NCBI GenBank assembly: GCA_900167215.1
Contig: FUZS01000015.1
Coordinates: forward strand, 17,412-81,411
Direction of reading: 5' to 3'
Length of the DNA stretch: 64,000 nt
Origin: [Eubacterium] yurii
GTDB lineage: Bacteria > Bacillota > Clostridia > Peptostreptococcales > Filifactoraceae
A program made the translations under genes and the position numbers. A model generated the notes under the pieces. The model was not told the DNA's origin. It did no database searches and was given only the letters and a program-made list of their open reading frames with translations. Of this stretch, positions 18,790 to 27,572 are shown piece after piece (position 1 is the stretch's first letter; each line of letters opens with the position of its first letter).

Positions 18790-19194
18790 ATGAAAAAATT
18801 GAGTATATTGATTGTTACAATATTTATGCTTTGCCTGACATTGACAGCTTGTCAAGATAATACACCTTTGGAGGGGTATTGGGTAATATCTGAAGCTGAG
18901 ATATTTGGAAAGAAGGTTAATATTGATAAGGTCTCATCTGACGGTAAATATCCTTTTATTAGCTTTGAGGAGAATTCTCAGTATGTTGTTTTCTTTGTAG
19001 GTGAAGCTACAAGAGGAAAGTGGGAAAGAACGGGAAAAGGTGTTAAATTACTCGATGAAAATAGTAAGGCATCTGTAGAAATAGAAAAATCAGGAGATAA
19101 GTTAGTGATGAGGATTCCTGAATTGGAAGCAAAGTATGTATTTACAAAGTCTAAGGAAAAACCAAAGGCTTATGATGAAGTAACAGAGAAATAG
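18790..19194 (+). CDS. Lipocalin-like lipoprotein, paralogue 1 of 3
   Basis: The 134-aa product has a lipoprotein signal with lipobox L-T-A-C (Cys21), so it is exported and lipidated. The mature part begins LEGYWVISEAEIFGKKV and continues through K-W-E-R-T-G-K-G-V-K-L to a C-terminal E-A-K-Y-V-F-T-K-S...KPKAYDEV. The GxW start and the short beta-rich repeats suggest a small lipocalin-like barrel. Two paralogues follow in tandem at 19422 and 20022 with the same start context (TATTTTTATGAAAAA). Function and ligand are unknown. Confidence 0.75.
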   Translation: MKKLSILIVTIFMLCLTLTACQDNTPLEGYWVISEAEIFGKKVNIDKVSSDGKYPFISFEENSQYVVFFVGEATRGKWERTGKGVKLLDENSKASVEIEKSGDKLVMRIPELEAKYVFTKSKEKPKAYDEVTEK

Positions 19195-19421
19195 ATATAT
19201 TGATAAAATTTAATTAATTTTTAAGATTTTTGAGATATAATGCTACAGATAACTTAAGTGTCTTAATGTTCATTTTATCACTAATCTCAGCTCAAGATGT
19301 CATAAACTGTTTCTTTTAATATATTATAGCCTTATTTTTATTATACTATAGGGCATATCGTACATATGACTGATTAAGAGAGATTTGGTGTATTTTTTAT
19401 TTTTGAAAGGACTATATTTTT

Positions 19422-19826
19422 ATGAAGAAATTAGGATTATTATTAGTTGCAGCATTTATGGCTTGTCTAACATTGACAGCTTGTCAAGGCAAAGATTCAT
19501 TGGAAGGATACTGGGTAATGACAGGTATGGAAGCAATGGGACAAAAAGTAGAACTTGAAAAAGCTTATCCTGATGGTAAAGTTGGATTTTTGAGCTTTGA
19601 GTCAGGTTCAAAATTTATTGCATTTTTCGGCACAGGTTCTGAAGTTGTAAAAGGTACTTGGGAAAAAACTGAAAAGGGTGTAAAGCTTACTGAAGAAAAG
19701 AGTAAAAAACCGATTGAAGCTACTAAAGATGGAGATAAACTGGTATTAGATATGCAAGGTATGGCAAAATTTGAATTTACAAAATCAAATGAAAAACCTA
19801 AGGCATATGACGAAGTTGTAAAATAG
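19422..19826 (+). CDS. Lipocalin-like lipoprotein, paralogue 2 of 3
   Basis: The 134-aa product has lipobox LTAC, then LEGYWVMTGMEAMGQKVEL, GTWEKTEKGVKLTE, DKLVLDMQGMAKFEFTKSN and KPKAYDEVVK. It aligns with the neighbours over the whole length, so it arose by tandem duplication. The GAAAGGA ribosome binding site and TATTTTTATG start context are shared with the neighbours. A weak TATACT (19342-19347) upstream and a terminator downstream suggest that this copy can be its own transcription unit. Function is unknown. Confidence 0.75.
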   Translation: MKKLGLLLVAAFMACLTLTACQGKDSLEGYWVMTGMEAMGQKVELEKAYPDGKVGFLSFESGSKFIAFFGTGSEVVKGTWEKTEKGVKLTEEKSKKPIEATKDGDKLVLDMQGMAKFEFTKSNEKPKAYDEVVK

Positions 19827-19868
19827 CAGATAATTTGAAAATTAAATATAAATTATTTATAAATTATA

Positions 19869-19904
19869 GCCTGTAAGACAAATTACCGTTTTACAGGTTT
19901 TTTT
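19869..19904 (+). terminator. Terminator after lipoprotein gene 2
   Basis: CCTGTAA / TTACAGG stem followed by seven T. Confidence 0.75.
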
Positions 19905-19914
19905 ATTAAATCTA

Positions 19915-19944
19915 TTGATTTTTTATTGGAAAATATGTTATAAT
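19915..19944 (+). promoter_or_regulatory. Promoter of lipoprotein gene 3
   Basis: TTGATT (19915-19920), 18-bp spacer, TATAAT (19939-19944) with the extended TG at 19936. With the terminator just upstream, gene 3 is a separate transcription unit. Confidence 0.65.
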
Positions 19945-20021
19945 GCTGTCAGAAGGATGTTTGACTGTAAAAAATTTTTATACAGCCATAATTAATTATA
20001 TTATGAAAGGATGGTATTTTT

Positions 20022-20453
20022 ATGAAAAAACTAAGATTGTTATTTGTAGTATTATTTTTGCTTTGCGTTACTTTGACAGCTTGCCAGGGTAATAAGCCAT
20101 CACCGGAAAAGCCATCACCAGAAGGTTACTGGATGTTGACAGCTACAGAGGCTGATGGGAAAAAGGTTGAAAATAAGGAGTTTATTGAAGAAGGAAAAGA
20201 GCCTTTTGTTAGTATTGAAGGTGAATCAAAGTATATTCTTTACTTCAGTGATGATATTATATCAAATGGTAAATGGGAAGCATCAGATAAGGGAGTGAAA
20301 ATAACTGATAAAGATGGTTCTACGCAAGAAGCTGTAATTGATGGGCAAAAGATGGTAATGGATTTTCCTGAATTCAATACTAAGTATGAATTTACTAAGA
20401 CAACTGAAAAACCAAAAGCGTATGATGATGCTGTTAAGAAGCTAAATTTGTAA
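20022..20453 (+). CDS. Lipocalin-like lipoprotein, paralogue 3 of 3
   Basis: The 143-aa product has lipobox LTAC, then a short proline-rich insertion with a duplicated P-E-K-P-S-P element absent from the other two copies, then EGYWMLTATEADGKKVEN, GKWEASDKGVKITD and KYEFTKTTEKPKAYDDAV. It is the most diverged of the triplet. Own promoter upstream and own hairpin terminator downstream. Function is unknown; a surface-exposed small-ligand or envelope role is inference from lipidation and the GxW start. Confidence 0.75.
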   Translation: MKKLRLLFVVLFLLCVTLTACQGNKPSPEKPSPEGYWMLTATEADGKKVENKEFIEEGKEPFVSIEGESKYILYFSDDIISNGKWEASDKGVKITDKDGSTQEAVIDGQKMVMDFPEFNTKYEFTKTTEKPKAYDDAVKKLNL

Positions 20454-20487
20454 ATTTGGATATTTTTAAATCTAATATAATTATAAC

Positions 20488-20528
20488 AAAAAGCCTATAA
20501 GATAGAAATTCTGTTTTATGGGCTTTTT
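20488..20528 (+). terminator. Terminator after lipoprotein gene 3
   Basis: AAAAAGCCTATAA / TTATGGGCTTTTT stem (one G-U) ending in a T-run. Confidence 0.8.
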
Positions 20529-20545
20529 ATATTAGAATAGTATAT

Positions 20546-20664
20546 TAATACTAATCACCATTTATAGTGCTAAGATTGTTATTTTAGTAAATTATTTTTT
20601 TACAGATTATCAATAATATTGTTGTAATAAAATTACAAGGCTTTTTGATAGGTTTTTAGTATAA
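20546..20664. repeat. MITE-like repeat (family A)
   Basis: Begins AATACTAATCACC and ends GGTTTTTAGTATA, giving imperfect terminal inverted repeats with TA at the edges. About 118 bp, AT-rich, non-coding. It aligns with the inverted copy at 31200 along its whole length. Confidence 0.7.
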
Positions 20665-21092
20665 TATATTTTTTTGCAGTTTTTAATGGAAAATATTTCA
20701 ATACGGCATCGATTACAAAAGAATATCGATTGCAAATTATTTAATTGTTAAATCTCAACTTTCTCACTAAAAATTTTGCGATTTTAGTTGAAATTTAAGC
20801 GTTTGATGATTTTTTAATACATACTTGAAACACAATTTCCTAAATAATATTTATTGAAATTTGCATATCTATCAATAAAATGAAAATGTTGAAAAAACTA
20901 TGTCAAATATAATATTATATTTTTAAAATATACTGAAATTTCAATGTATTTAATGAGCTTTCATGTGTAAAAGTTGAGTTTATAAAAATATATAGTTTAA
21001 AGATTTGTATTGTAATTCTAAGCATTTAAGCGTGGTATGTACTAATTTGGTACTAAATATACATAAAATTTTTATAAATTTCTAAAATAATG
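20665..21092. other. Long non-coding stretch before the acyl-CoA dehydrogenase fusion promoter
   Basis: No ORF, tRNA or recognised riboswitch. It has some imperfect short hairpins (for example CTAAAA...TTTTAG near 20770) but nothing compelling. Confidence 0.5.
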
Positions 21093-21121
21093 TTGACTTT
21101 TTTCTAAAACTGTACTATTAT
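21093..21121 (+). promoter_or_regulatory. Promoter of the acyl-CoA dehydrogenase fusion / flavodiiron unit
   Basis: TTGACT (21093-21098), 17-bp spacer, TATTAT (21116-21121). The implied 5' leader is ~210 nt, long enough to hold a regulatory structure, but I recognise none. Confidence 0.65.
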
Positions 21122-21336
21122 AGTAGATATTGAAGTCGTTCGTTTTCCTGAACTGACAAAAATTTTTTACTATATTTTTTTCAAAAACTGCCGATACCTT
21201 TATAAAAGTGAAGTTGATTTTTAAAGTTCATATTTATTGTGACGACTTTGCTTGCAGGTATTAAAAAGGCTGTATATAAAATGTTTTTTTATTATTAAAT
21301 TATACTTATTTTGTATAAAATCAAGGAGGGTAAAAA

Positions 21337-23277
21337 ATGTTGTATAAGACAACAGAGCAACACGAGGCTTTTCGTAAGAAAATTAGAGAATTTGCTGAAA
21401 AAGAGGTAAAACCTATAACTTTTGAATTGGATCAAAATAATCAATTTCCTGATGAAATAGTAAAAAGAATGGGAGATGAACATCTTGGTATAATGGGTAT
21501 TCCTTATGGCAAGGAATATGGCGGTGCAGGACTTGATGTTATTTCTTATGCCATAGCTGTAGAAGAATTGTCAAGAGTTGACGGCGGTGTAGGTGTTATA
21601 CTGTCTGCACATACTTCTCTTGGAGCTTATCCTATATCTGCCTTTGGTACTGAAGAGCAAAAGAAAAAATATCTTGTTCCTCTTGCAAAGGGTGAAAAAA
21701 TAGGAGCGTTCGGACTTACTGAGCCGGAAGCAGGATCAGATGCAGGTGGTACACAGACTACTGCAGAATTGGACGGAGACTATTATATATTAAACGGTGG
21801 AAAAATCTTTATTACAAATGCCGGAAAAGCTGATATCTATGTAGTTTTTGCTGTAACTACTCCTGGAATAGGTACAAAGGGTATAAGTGCCTTTATAGTG
21901 GAAAAAGGATGGGACGGTTTTAGTTTCAGTGATCACTATGACAAACTCGGAATCCGTTCATCTCAAACATGTGAATTGATATTCGACAATGTTAAAGTTC
22001 CTAAGGAAAACCTACTTGGAAAAGAAGGTCAAGGATTTAGAATAGCGATGCAAACTCTTGACGGAGGTAGAATAGGTATAGCTTCTCAAGCTCTCGGTAT
22101 AGCTCAAGGTGCTTATGAATCAGCACTTAACTATGCAAAACAAAGAGTACAGTTCGGCAAGCCTATAGCCTTCCAACAAGCTATAGAGTTCAAATTTGCT
22201 GATATGGCTACTAAACTTAGAGCAGCAAGATTGTTGATTTACTCAGCAGCAGATTTGAAAGAAGCTCATGAAGATTACTCTATGGAAGCTGCGATGGCGA
22301 AAAAATACGCTTCTGATATAGCTCTTGAGGTATGTAATGATGCACTTCAAATATACGGCGGAAGCGGATATATGAAGGGTATGGACGTAGAAAGATTCTA
22401 TCGTGATGCTAAGATAACTACAATATACGAGGGAACAAACGAAATAATGAGAGTAGTAATAGCTTCTCATATAGTAGGAAGACCTCCAAAATCAAATAAA
22501 AAATCTGCAGCAGCTGTTGTGGAAGGTGCTAAAAAATCTGTTACAGGAGACAGAAAACACGTAATATTTAAAGAGGGTACTGCAAAGGAACAAGTAGATG
22601 CTCTTGTTGCAGCACTTAAAAAAGACGGATACGACTTTACAGTCGGTATTCCTATAGATACTCCTATCCAATTATCTGAAAGAGTAGTATCTGCAGGTAA
22701 GGGTATAGGCGATAAGAAAAATATGAAACTTATTGAAAATCTTGCCAAAAATGTAGGAGCTTCAGTAGGTTCATCAAGACCGGTTGCTGAAACATTGAAA
22801 TATGTTCCTCTTAACAGATATGTAGGTATGTCGGGACAAACATTTAAGGGTAATCTATATATAGCCTGCGGTATATCAGGAGCAAGCCAACATCTTAAAG
22901 GAATAAAAAATGCTACAACTATAGTTGCGATAAATAAAAATGCAAATGCTCCTATATTTAAAAACTGCGACTACGGTATAGTGGGAGATCTAACTGAAAT
23001 ATTGCCATTATTGACAGAAGCATTGGATACAGGAAAGAAAAAAGAAGCTCCTCCTATGAAGAAGATGAAACGTTCAAAACCTGAAAAACTTGCTCCAAGC
23101 TACAAATTGTACGTGTGCAACGGTTGTGGATACGAATACAACCCTACTATTGGAGACAGTGAAGGTGAAATAATGCCGGGAACAGACTTTAAGAATATAC
23201 CTGACGAATGGACTTGCCCACAATGCGGTGAAGAAAAAGAAGGTTTCATAGAACTGGAATTCCCGTATGCAAATTAG
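21337..23277 (+). CDS. Acyl-CoA dehydrogenase / EtfA FAD domain / rubredoxin fusion
   Basis: The 646-aa, three-part flavoprotein starts after AAGGAGGG. Residues 1-380 are a short-chain acyl-CoA dehydrogenase (LTEPEAGSDAGG, LGIRSSQTCEL, catalytic Glu365 in IYEGTNEI). Residues ~445-565 are the FAD-binding C-terminal domain of EtfA (RVVSAGKGIGD, SSRPVAE, GMSGQTFKGNLYIACGISGASQH, ANAPIFKNCDYGIVGDL); the N-terminal EtfA domain and EtfB are absent. Residues ~590-640 are rubredoxin with Cys594/597 and Cys627/630. Electrons from acyl-CoA oxidation, or toward enoyl-CoA reduction, could pass through FAD to the iron site in one chain. The next gene is a flavodiiron protein, a classic rubredoxin partner. 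Direction of flow is inference. Confidence 0.93.
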   Translation: MLYKTTEQHEAFRKKIREFAEKEVKPITFELDQNNQFPDEIVKRMGDEHLGIMGIPYGKEYGGAGLDVISYAIAVEELSRVDGGVGVILSAHTSLGAYPISAFGTEEQKKKYLVPLAKGEKIGAFGLTEPEAGSDAGGTQTTAELDGDYYILNGGKIFITNAGKADIYVVFAVTTPGIGTKGISAFIVEKGWDGFSFSDHYDKLGIRSSQTCELIFDNVKVPKENLLGKEGQGFRIAMQTLDGGRIGIASQALGIAQGAYESALNYAKQRVQFGKPIAFQQAIEFKFADMATKLRAARLLIYSAADLKEAHEDYSMEAAMAKKYASDIALEVCNDALQIYGGSGYMKGMDVERFYRDAKITTIYEGTNEIMRVVIASHIVGRPPKSNKKSAAAVVEGAKKSVTGDRKHVIFKEGTAKEQVDALVAALKKDGYDFTVGIPIDTPIQLSERVVSAGKGIGDKKNMKLIENLAKNVGASVGSSRPVAETLKYVPLNRYVGMSGQTFKGNLYIACGISGASQHLKGIKNATTIVAINKNANAPIFKNCDYGIVGDLTEILPLLTEALDTGKKKEAPPMKKMKRSKPEKLAPSYKLYVCNGCGYEYNPTIGDSEGEIMPGTDFKNIPDEWTCPQCGEEKEGFIELEFPYAN

Positions 23278-23340
23278 ATTGAAGATTTGATATATCGCTG
23301 TAAGAAAAATATATATTTGAGAAAAATCAGGAGGAATACA

Positions 23341-24558
23341 ATGTTTTGCGTAAGAAATGTAACACCCGACTTATATTGGGTAGGTGGCAATGATCACAGA
23401 TTGGCACTTTTTGAAAATATTCACCCTCTTACAAAAGGGGTATCATATAACTCATTCTTGTTACTTGATGAAAAGACAGTGCTTTTCGATACTGTAGACT
23501 GGGCGGTAGCAAGAGAATTTATCCAAAATATACAAAGTGTACTAAACGGTAGAGAGCTGGATTATATGGTAATCAACCACATGGAGCCTGACCATTGCAG
23601 TGCTATAGAAGATTTACTAAGAATATATCCAAGCTGTAAGATAATATCTACAGAAAAATCATTTATGTTTATGCGTCAATTCAATTACAATGTTGAAGGT
23701 AGAGAAATACAGGTAAAAGAAGGCGACAAATTCAAATTTGGAAAACACGAAGTACAATTTATAGAAGCACCTATGGTTCATTGGCCTGAAGCAATGGTTA
23801 CTTTTGACTTGACTGATGGAGTATTATTCTCAGCAGATGCCTTCGGTTCATTCATTGCCTTGGATGGAAAACTTTTCAATGACGAAGTAAACTTTGACAG
23901 AGATTGGCTTGATGAAGCAAGAAGATATTATACAAATATAGTTGGAAAATATGGACAATTTGTTCAAGCTCTATTTAAAAAGGTAGCACCTTTGTTGCCA
24001 AATGTTAAGTATATCTGTCCTCTTCACGGTCTTGTTTGGAGAAACAACTTTGACTATATCTTAGACAAGTACCAAAAATGGTCAACATATGTACCGGAAG
24101 AAAAGGGTGTATTGATTGCTTATGCTTCAATGTACGGCAATACTGAGTACACTGCTCAAGCATTGGCATCGAAACTATGCGATAGAGGCGTAACTAACGT
24201 TCATCTATATGACGTATCAAATACAGACGTGTCTTATCTAATATCGGATGCTTTCAAATTAAGCCACATGGTGCTTGCGTCAGTAACTTACAACTTGGGA
24301 ATCTATCCTAAGATGCTTAACTTCTTGCATGATATGAAGGCACTTAACGTACAAAACAGAAAGGTAGCAGTTATAGAAAACGGCTCATGGGCTCCTACAT
24401 CAGGACAATTGATAGCTGATTTCTTAGATGAAGAAATGAAGATGATGAATATGATAGACCCTGCTGTTACTATAAACTCTGCTATTAAAAATGACAAGGA
24501 AAGTGATTTGGACGAACTTGCTGATGCAATAGCTGAATCAATAAATAAGACTAAATAG
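23341..24558 (+). CDS. Flavodiiron protein (O2/NO reductase, FprA type)
   Basis: The ATG at 23341 has AGGAGG 6 nt upstream and begins MFCVRNVTPDLYWVGGND; longer upstream readings lack a site. The N-terminal beta-lactamase-fold domain has the diiron ligands in NHMEPDHCS, the downstream LHG (CPLHGLVW) and the D in FSADAFG. The C-terminal flavodoxin domain starts at VLIAYASMYGNTEYTA with the FMN phosphate loop. The 405-aa size is normal for the two-domain class. Such enzymes reduce O2 to water or NO to N2O using rubredoxin. The upstream fused rubredoxin is the likely donor. A terminator follows. Confidence 0.95.
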   Translation: MFCVRNVTPDLYWVGGNDHRLALFENIHPLTKGVSYNSFLLLDEKTVLFDTVDWAVAREFIQNIQSVLNGRELDYMVINHMEPDHCSAIEDLLRIYPSCKIISTEKSFMFMRQFNYNVEGREIQVKEGDKFKFGKHEVQFIEAPMVHWPEAMVTFDLTDGVLFSADAFGSFIALDGKLFNDEVNFDRDWLDEARRYYTNIVGKYGQFVQALFKKVAPLLPNVKYICPLHGLVWRNNFDYILDKYQKWSTYVPEEKGVLIAYASMYGNTEYTAQALASKLCDRGVTNVHLYDVSNTDVSYLISDAFKLSHMVLASVTYNLGIYPKMLNFLHDMKALNVQNRKVAVIENGSWAPTSGQLIADFLDEEMKMMNMIDPAVTINSAIKNDKESDLDELADAIAESINKTK

Positions 24559-24581
24559 TTTAAAAAAATAATTAGCATAAA

Positions 24582-24623
24582 AAAACAAGGATTCTCAATG
24601 ATAAGATTTGGAGTCCTTGTTTT
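24582..24623 (+). terminator. Terminator after the flavodiiron gene
   Basis: AAAACAAGGATTC / GAGTCCTTGTTTT stem (one G-U). Confidence 0.8.
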
Positions 24624-24660
24624 ATTTTGCCAAAAATAATATTAAGTGTATTAAAAGTAT

Positions 24661-24745
24661 TTAATACTATTGTCTACTTAAACTATTGATAATCTCTATT
24701 TTAAAAAAATTAATAAAATATTATGAATTTTGAAAGATACTTTTA
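24661..24745. repeat. AT-rich dispersed repeat (family B), reverse orientation
   Basis: Shares blocks (TATTTAATACT, ACTATTGATAATCT, poly-A/T centre) with the reverse complement of 34062-34172 and with 51435-51545. Boundaries are uncertain. Confidence 0.4.
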
Positions 24746-24747
24746 AA

Positions 24748-24776
24748 TTGAAGTAAAATAAAGTCTGTGGTATAAT
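24748..24776 (+). promoter_or_regulatory. Promoter of the Xer-like recombinase gene
   Basis: TTGAAG (24748-24753), 17 bp, TATAAT (24771-24776), with extended TG at 24768. Confidence 0.65.
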
Positions 24777-24810
24777 CATGAAATAACATAAAAATAGCGG
24801 GGCGGTATTA

Positions 24811-25800
24811 ATGGAAATCAAAAGTTTGATTGAAAAAATTGAAAATGACTATGATGATGAGGAAGTAGCGTATATAAAAAGTTTTTTAGAGGCTCTTGTT
24901 TCATCAGGTAAGAGCAAAAATACGGTTTTTTCATATTTTAGAGATTTAAAGGTATTTTTTGATTTTAAAAAATCAAATCCGCTCTTAAAAAAATATAAGC
25001 TGGAGAAATTAAAACCTATAAATATTACTATGTATTATTCCTACTTGGTTGCAGATAAACAAAACTCCGCTGTATCAATAAAGAGAAAAAAATATGTACT
25101 CAAACTTTTTTTAGAATATCTCTTTGAGATGGAAATTTTGAAAAAAATTCCTATTCCTAAAGAGAGTGTTATAAAATCCAAGATAAAAAGTAATTCTAAA
25201 ATGCCTACCTACCTTGAGATAGAGGAGATACAAAAAATCAATCAGTCAATTAGAGATTTGTATGAGGATGAATTTATAAGGTCAAGGAATTTTTTCATAA
25301 TCAATCTTTTTTTGCATACCGGATTGAGAATATCAGAGTTGGTATCCCTTGATATGAAAGATATGGAAAAAACAAAAAAGACAGACTATCTGACTGTTGT
25401 AGGAAAGGGAAATAAAGAGAGAATAATACCTATTAATGTTGATGAACTAAGCAAGGAACTTGGTGATGAAGACAATCTTATAAAGGCTTATTTGGATGAT
25501 AGAAAATCCGTCAAATCAAAAACAGATGCCCTTTTTATATCAAAAAAAGGAGGTAGGCTTACTCAGAGATATATCCAAATGGAACTGAAAAAAATTATAG
25601 CCTACTCAAATATTGATAAGACTATAACACCTCATAAACTGCGACACACCTTTGCTACGCATTTTTTAAAAAACGGAGCAAATTTAAGAATAGTGCAAGA
25701 GATACTCGGACACAGCTCTATATCTACTACTCAAATATACACTCACTCTGACAAGCAAGATTTGGTAAATGCTATGAAGAAAAGCAATATAAAGTATTAA
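24811..25800 (+). CDS. Tyrosine recombinase, XerC/D-like
   Basis: The 329-aa product has an N-terminal SAM-like core-binding domain (residues ~10-120) and a C-terminal catalytic domain with the full R-K-H-R-H-Y set: Arg in HTGLRISELVSL, Lys in VVGKGNKERIIP, HKLRHTFATHFL, and LGHSSISTTQIYTH with the nucleophilic Tyr. Length is slightly above Xer norms. There is no adjacent phage, transposon or attachment site, and it has its own promoter, so a chromosome-dimer-resolution role is likeliest. A solitary integrase cannot be excluded. FliS follows 91 nt downstream. Confidence 0.88.
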   Translation: MEIKSLIEKIENDYDDEEVAYIKSFLEALVSSGKSKNTVFSYFRDLKVFFDFKKSNPLLKKYKLEKLKPINITMYYSYLVADKQNSAVSIKRKKYVLKLFLEYLFEMEILKKIPIPKESVIKSKIKSNSKMPTYLEIEEIQKINQSIRDLYEDEFIRSRNFFIINLFLHTGLRISELVSLDMKDMEKTKKTDYLTVVGKGNKERIIPINVDELSKELGDEDNLIKAYLDDRKSVKSKTDALFISKKGGRLTQRYIQMELKKIIAYSNIDKTITPHKLRHTFATHFLKNGANLRIVQEILGHSSISTTQIYTHSDKQDLVNAMKKSNIKY

Positions 25801-25891
25801 AATACTATGTTAAAAAATGAGGTTTTAAAATATTAAAGTGTGATTAGGTTGTATATAGTTTAAGTAAATTTAAATTTTAGGAGATAGAATA

Positions 25892-26347
25892 ATGTCATAT
25901 AAGGATAATTTAATTGAAAAAATTGCAACTGCAAATTCTTTTGAACTTGTAGCATTGTTGTATCAGGCTCTTATAGATGAAGTTGAAGAACTCAAAATAG
26001 CCATAAGAGATGAAAATAAGAGTGATATGGATGCAAGGACGGATAAGGTAAGGGATATACTTGCGCACTTGATTGCGACTTTAGGTGAGGAGAATACCGA
26101 GTTTAAGGAAAAAAGTATAGAACTCTATCTTTACATCAACGAAACGGTAGGAGAGTGTTATATAGATAAGAAAACTGAAAAGTTGGATGATGTGATAAAG
26201 GTTTTTGTTAAACTCAGAGATGCATGGACAGCAGCGTCAGGCAATGTATTTGAAAAGAAGAATAATCCAAATATTTCCAACGCTGTGACTTACGGTAAAA
26301 AAGATGTAAATATAAGTGGAAGTATGAATGACTTTGGAAAGATTTGA
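25892..26347 (+). CDS. fliS: FliS-like flagellin export chaperone
   Basis: FliS binds flagellin C-termini in the cytosol before export. The 151-aa product fits by pattern: the N-terminal helix with a SFELVALLYQALIDEVEELKI segment matches the T-P-x-E-L-x-x-M-L-Y motif, and the last helix VFVKLRDAWTAA matches the FRDAW motif. A C-terminal extension (~30 residues, Asn/Lys-rich) is untypical. The ribosome binding site is AGGAG. No other flagellar gene is in the window, so it may serve flagella encoded elsewhere. The identity is a motif call. Confidence 0.75.
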   Translation: MSYKDNLIEKIATANSFELVALLYQALIDEVEELKIAIRDENKSDMDARTDKVRDILAHLIATLGEENTEFKEKSIELYLYINETVGECYIDKKTEKLDDVIKVFVKLRDAWTAASGNVFEKKNNPNISNAVTYGKKDVNISGSMNDFGKI

Positions 26348-26363
26348 TAAAGAAGGTGTTTTT

Positions 26364-26594
26364 ATGGCAAAAAAAAGCGGATTGATAAAAAAGATAATAG
26401 GAGGGGTTTTGATTTTCATAGGTATCTTAGGCTGTATCTTACCTGTATTGCCCGGTTTTGTCTTTATAATCTTAGGTTTTTCTTTTATTAATGAAAAATT
26501 TGCCATAAGGCTCAAAAGATGCAATGAGAGATACAAACTTCACAAGAGTAAGAGAAAATTTATAGAAGAGATGATTGGAAGACGAATTTTTTAA
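26364..26594 (+). CDS. Small DUF454/PGPGW-like membrane protein
   Basis: The ATG at 26364 (AAGGTG 5 nt upstream) is preferred to an upstream in-frame ATG at 26328 that overlaps fliS. The 76-aa product has a basic N-terminus, a hydrophobic pair of segments around I-L-G-C-I-L-P-V-L-P-G-F (residues ~12-42), and a basic C-terminus. The LGxxLPxLPG turn is what is seen in DUF454 and PGPGW-type small membrane proteins, whose function is unknown. Confidence 0.65.
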   Translation: MAKKSGLIKKIIGGVLIFIGILGCILPVLPGFVFIILGFSFINEKFAIRLKRCNERYKLHKSKRKFIEEMIGRRIF

Positions 26595-26759
26595 GCCTTA
26601 TACGATTTTGACTTATAAGAATTTAAGTTGAAACTGACATTAAAAATATGATGGAATTTGGTTTAAAATATTTTAAAATGTGAATATATTATTAAGACTT
26701 TCATGCCTCATGCCATGAAATGATTTATAAGTGTTATGAGTTAAACGGAGGATTTAATT

Positions 26760-27467
26760 ATGTATGGATTTGGAGGATATTATTTTGATTGGACTTTTAT
26801 TTTTGTCTTAATCGGAATAATTATTTCATCAATAGCAAGTTCAAGGGTAAATACCACTTTTAAAAGATATTCACGTATAGTATCTTCTTCAAGACTTACA
26901 GGAGCTGAAACTGCAAGGAAGATTCTTGATGCTAATGGGCTTTCGCATATTAGAATAAAACCTGTAGGCGGATCACTTACAGACCACTATGATCCGAGAG
27001 AAAAGAGTATTTCACTTTCAGAACCTGTAATGAATTCAAATTCGATTTCAGCAGTTTCTGTAGCTGCTCATGAATGTGGACATGCCATTCAGGATTTAGA
27101 GGCTTACCAACCTTATTTGATGAGATCTGCAATAGTTCCGGGAGTAAATTTTGCTAATAGCATTTCAATTCCGATTATTATGGTGGGTTTTTTCATATCA
27201 ACATTAAGACCGCTTGTGCCTATAGGGATATTGCTATTTTCTTCTACATTATTGTTTCAGTTGGTAACATTACCTGTGGAGTTTGATGCATCAAATAGAG
27301 CCTTTGATTTGTTGGAAGACCAAAGAATATTGTCAAGAGAAGAGGTAACATCATCTAAAAAGGTGTTAAATGCGGCAGCACTTACTTATGTAGCGGCAGC
27401 ACTATCTACAGTCTTAACTATACTTAGATTTGTAGTATTATACAATGATAGCAGAAGTAGAGATTAG
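26760..27467 (+). CDS. Membrane zinc metallopeptidase (YugP-like)
   Basis: The 235-aa product starts after CGGAGG. An N-terminal helix (residues ~9-27) is followed by a soluble segment with GAETARKILDANGL and DHYDPREKSISLSEPV, then the zinc motif VAAHECGHAIQ (HExxH). Two or three further membrane helices follow (IPIIMVGFFIST, IGILLFSSTLLFQ), with the conserved PVEFDASNRAF block, and a last helix near the end. This is the pattern of the neutral zinc metallopeptidase family Zn_peptidase_2. Substrate is unknown. A strong terminator follows. Confidence 0.92.
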   Translation: MYGFGGYYFDWTFIFVLIGIIISSIASSRVNTTFKRYSRIVSSSRLTGAETARKILDANGLSHIRIKPVGGSLTDHYDPREKSISLSEPVMNSNSISAVSVAAHECGHAIQDLEAYQPYLMRSAIVPGVNFANSISIPIIMVGFFISTLRPLVPIGILLFSSTLLFQLVTLPVEFDASNRAFDLLEDQRILSREEVTSSKKVLNAAALTYVAAALSTVLTILRFVVLYNDSRSRD

Positions 27468-27480
27468 TTTTTGTGATTTT

Positions 27481-27509
27481 GCAGAGTTATTATAGACTCT
27501 GCTTTTTTT
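27481..27509 (+). terminator. Terminator after the zinc metallopeptidase gene
   Basis: GCAGAGT / ACTCTGC stem then seven T. Confidence 0.9.
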
Positions 27510-27572
27510 AAAAAAATTTATATAGAATAATTATAAATATTGCTTATTTTTATAGAAATATTGTAAAAAAAA

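Noticed and set aside
24811..25800. Tyrosine recombinase as the integrase of a mobile island
   Set aside because: No attachment repeats, tRNA gene or cargo next to it; neighbours are housekeeping genes and it has its own promoter.
26328..26363. Longer N-terminus for the DUF454-like protein
   Set aside because: It would overlap fliS and lacks a ribosome binding site, while the ATG at 26364 has AAGGTG at good spacing.
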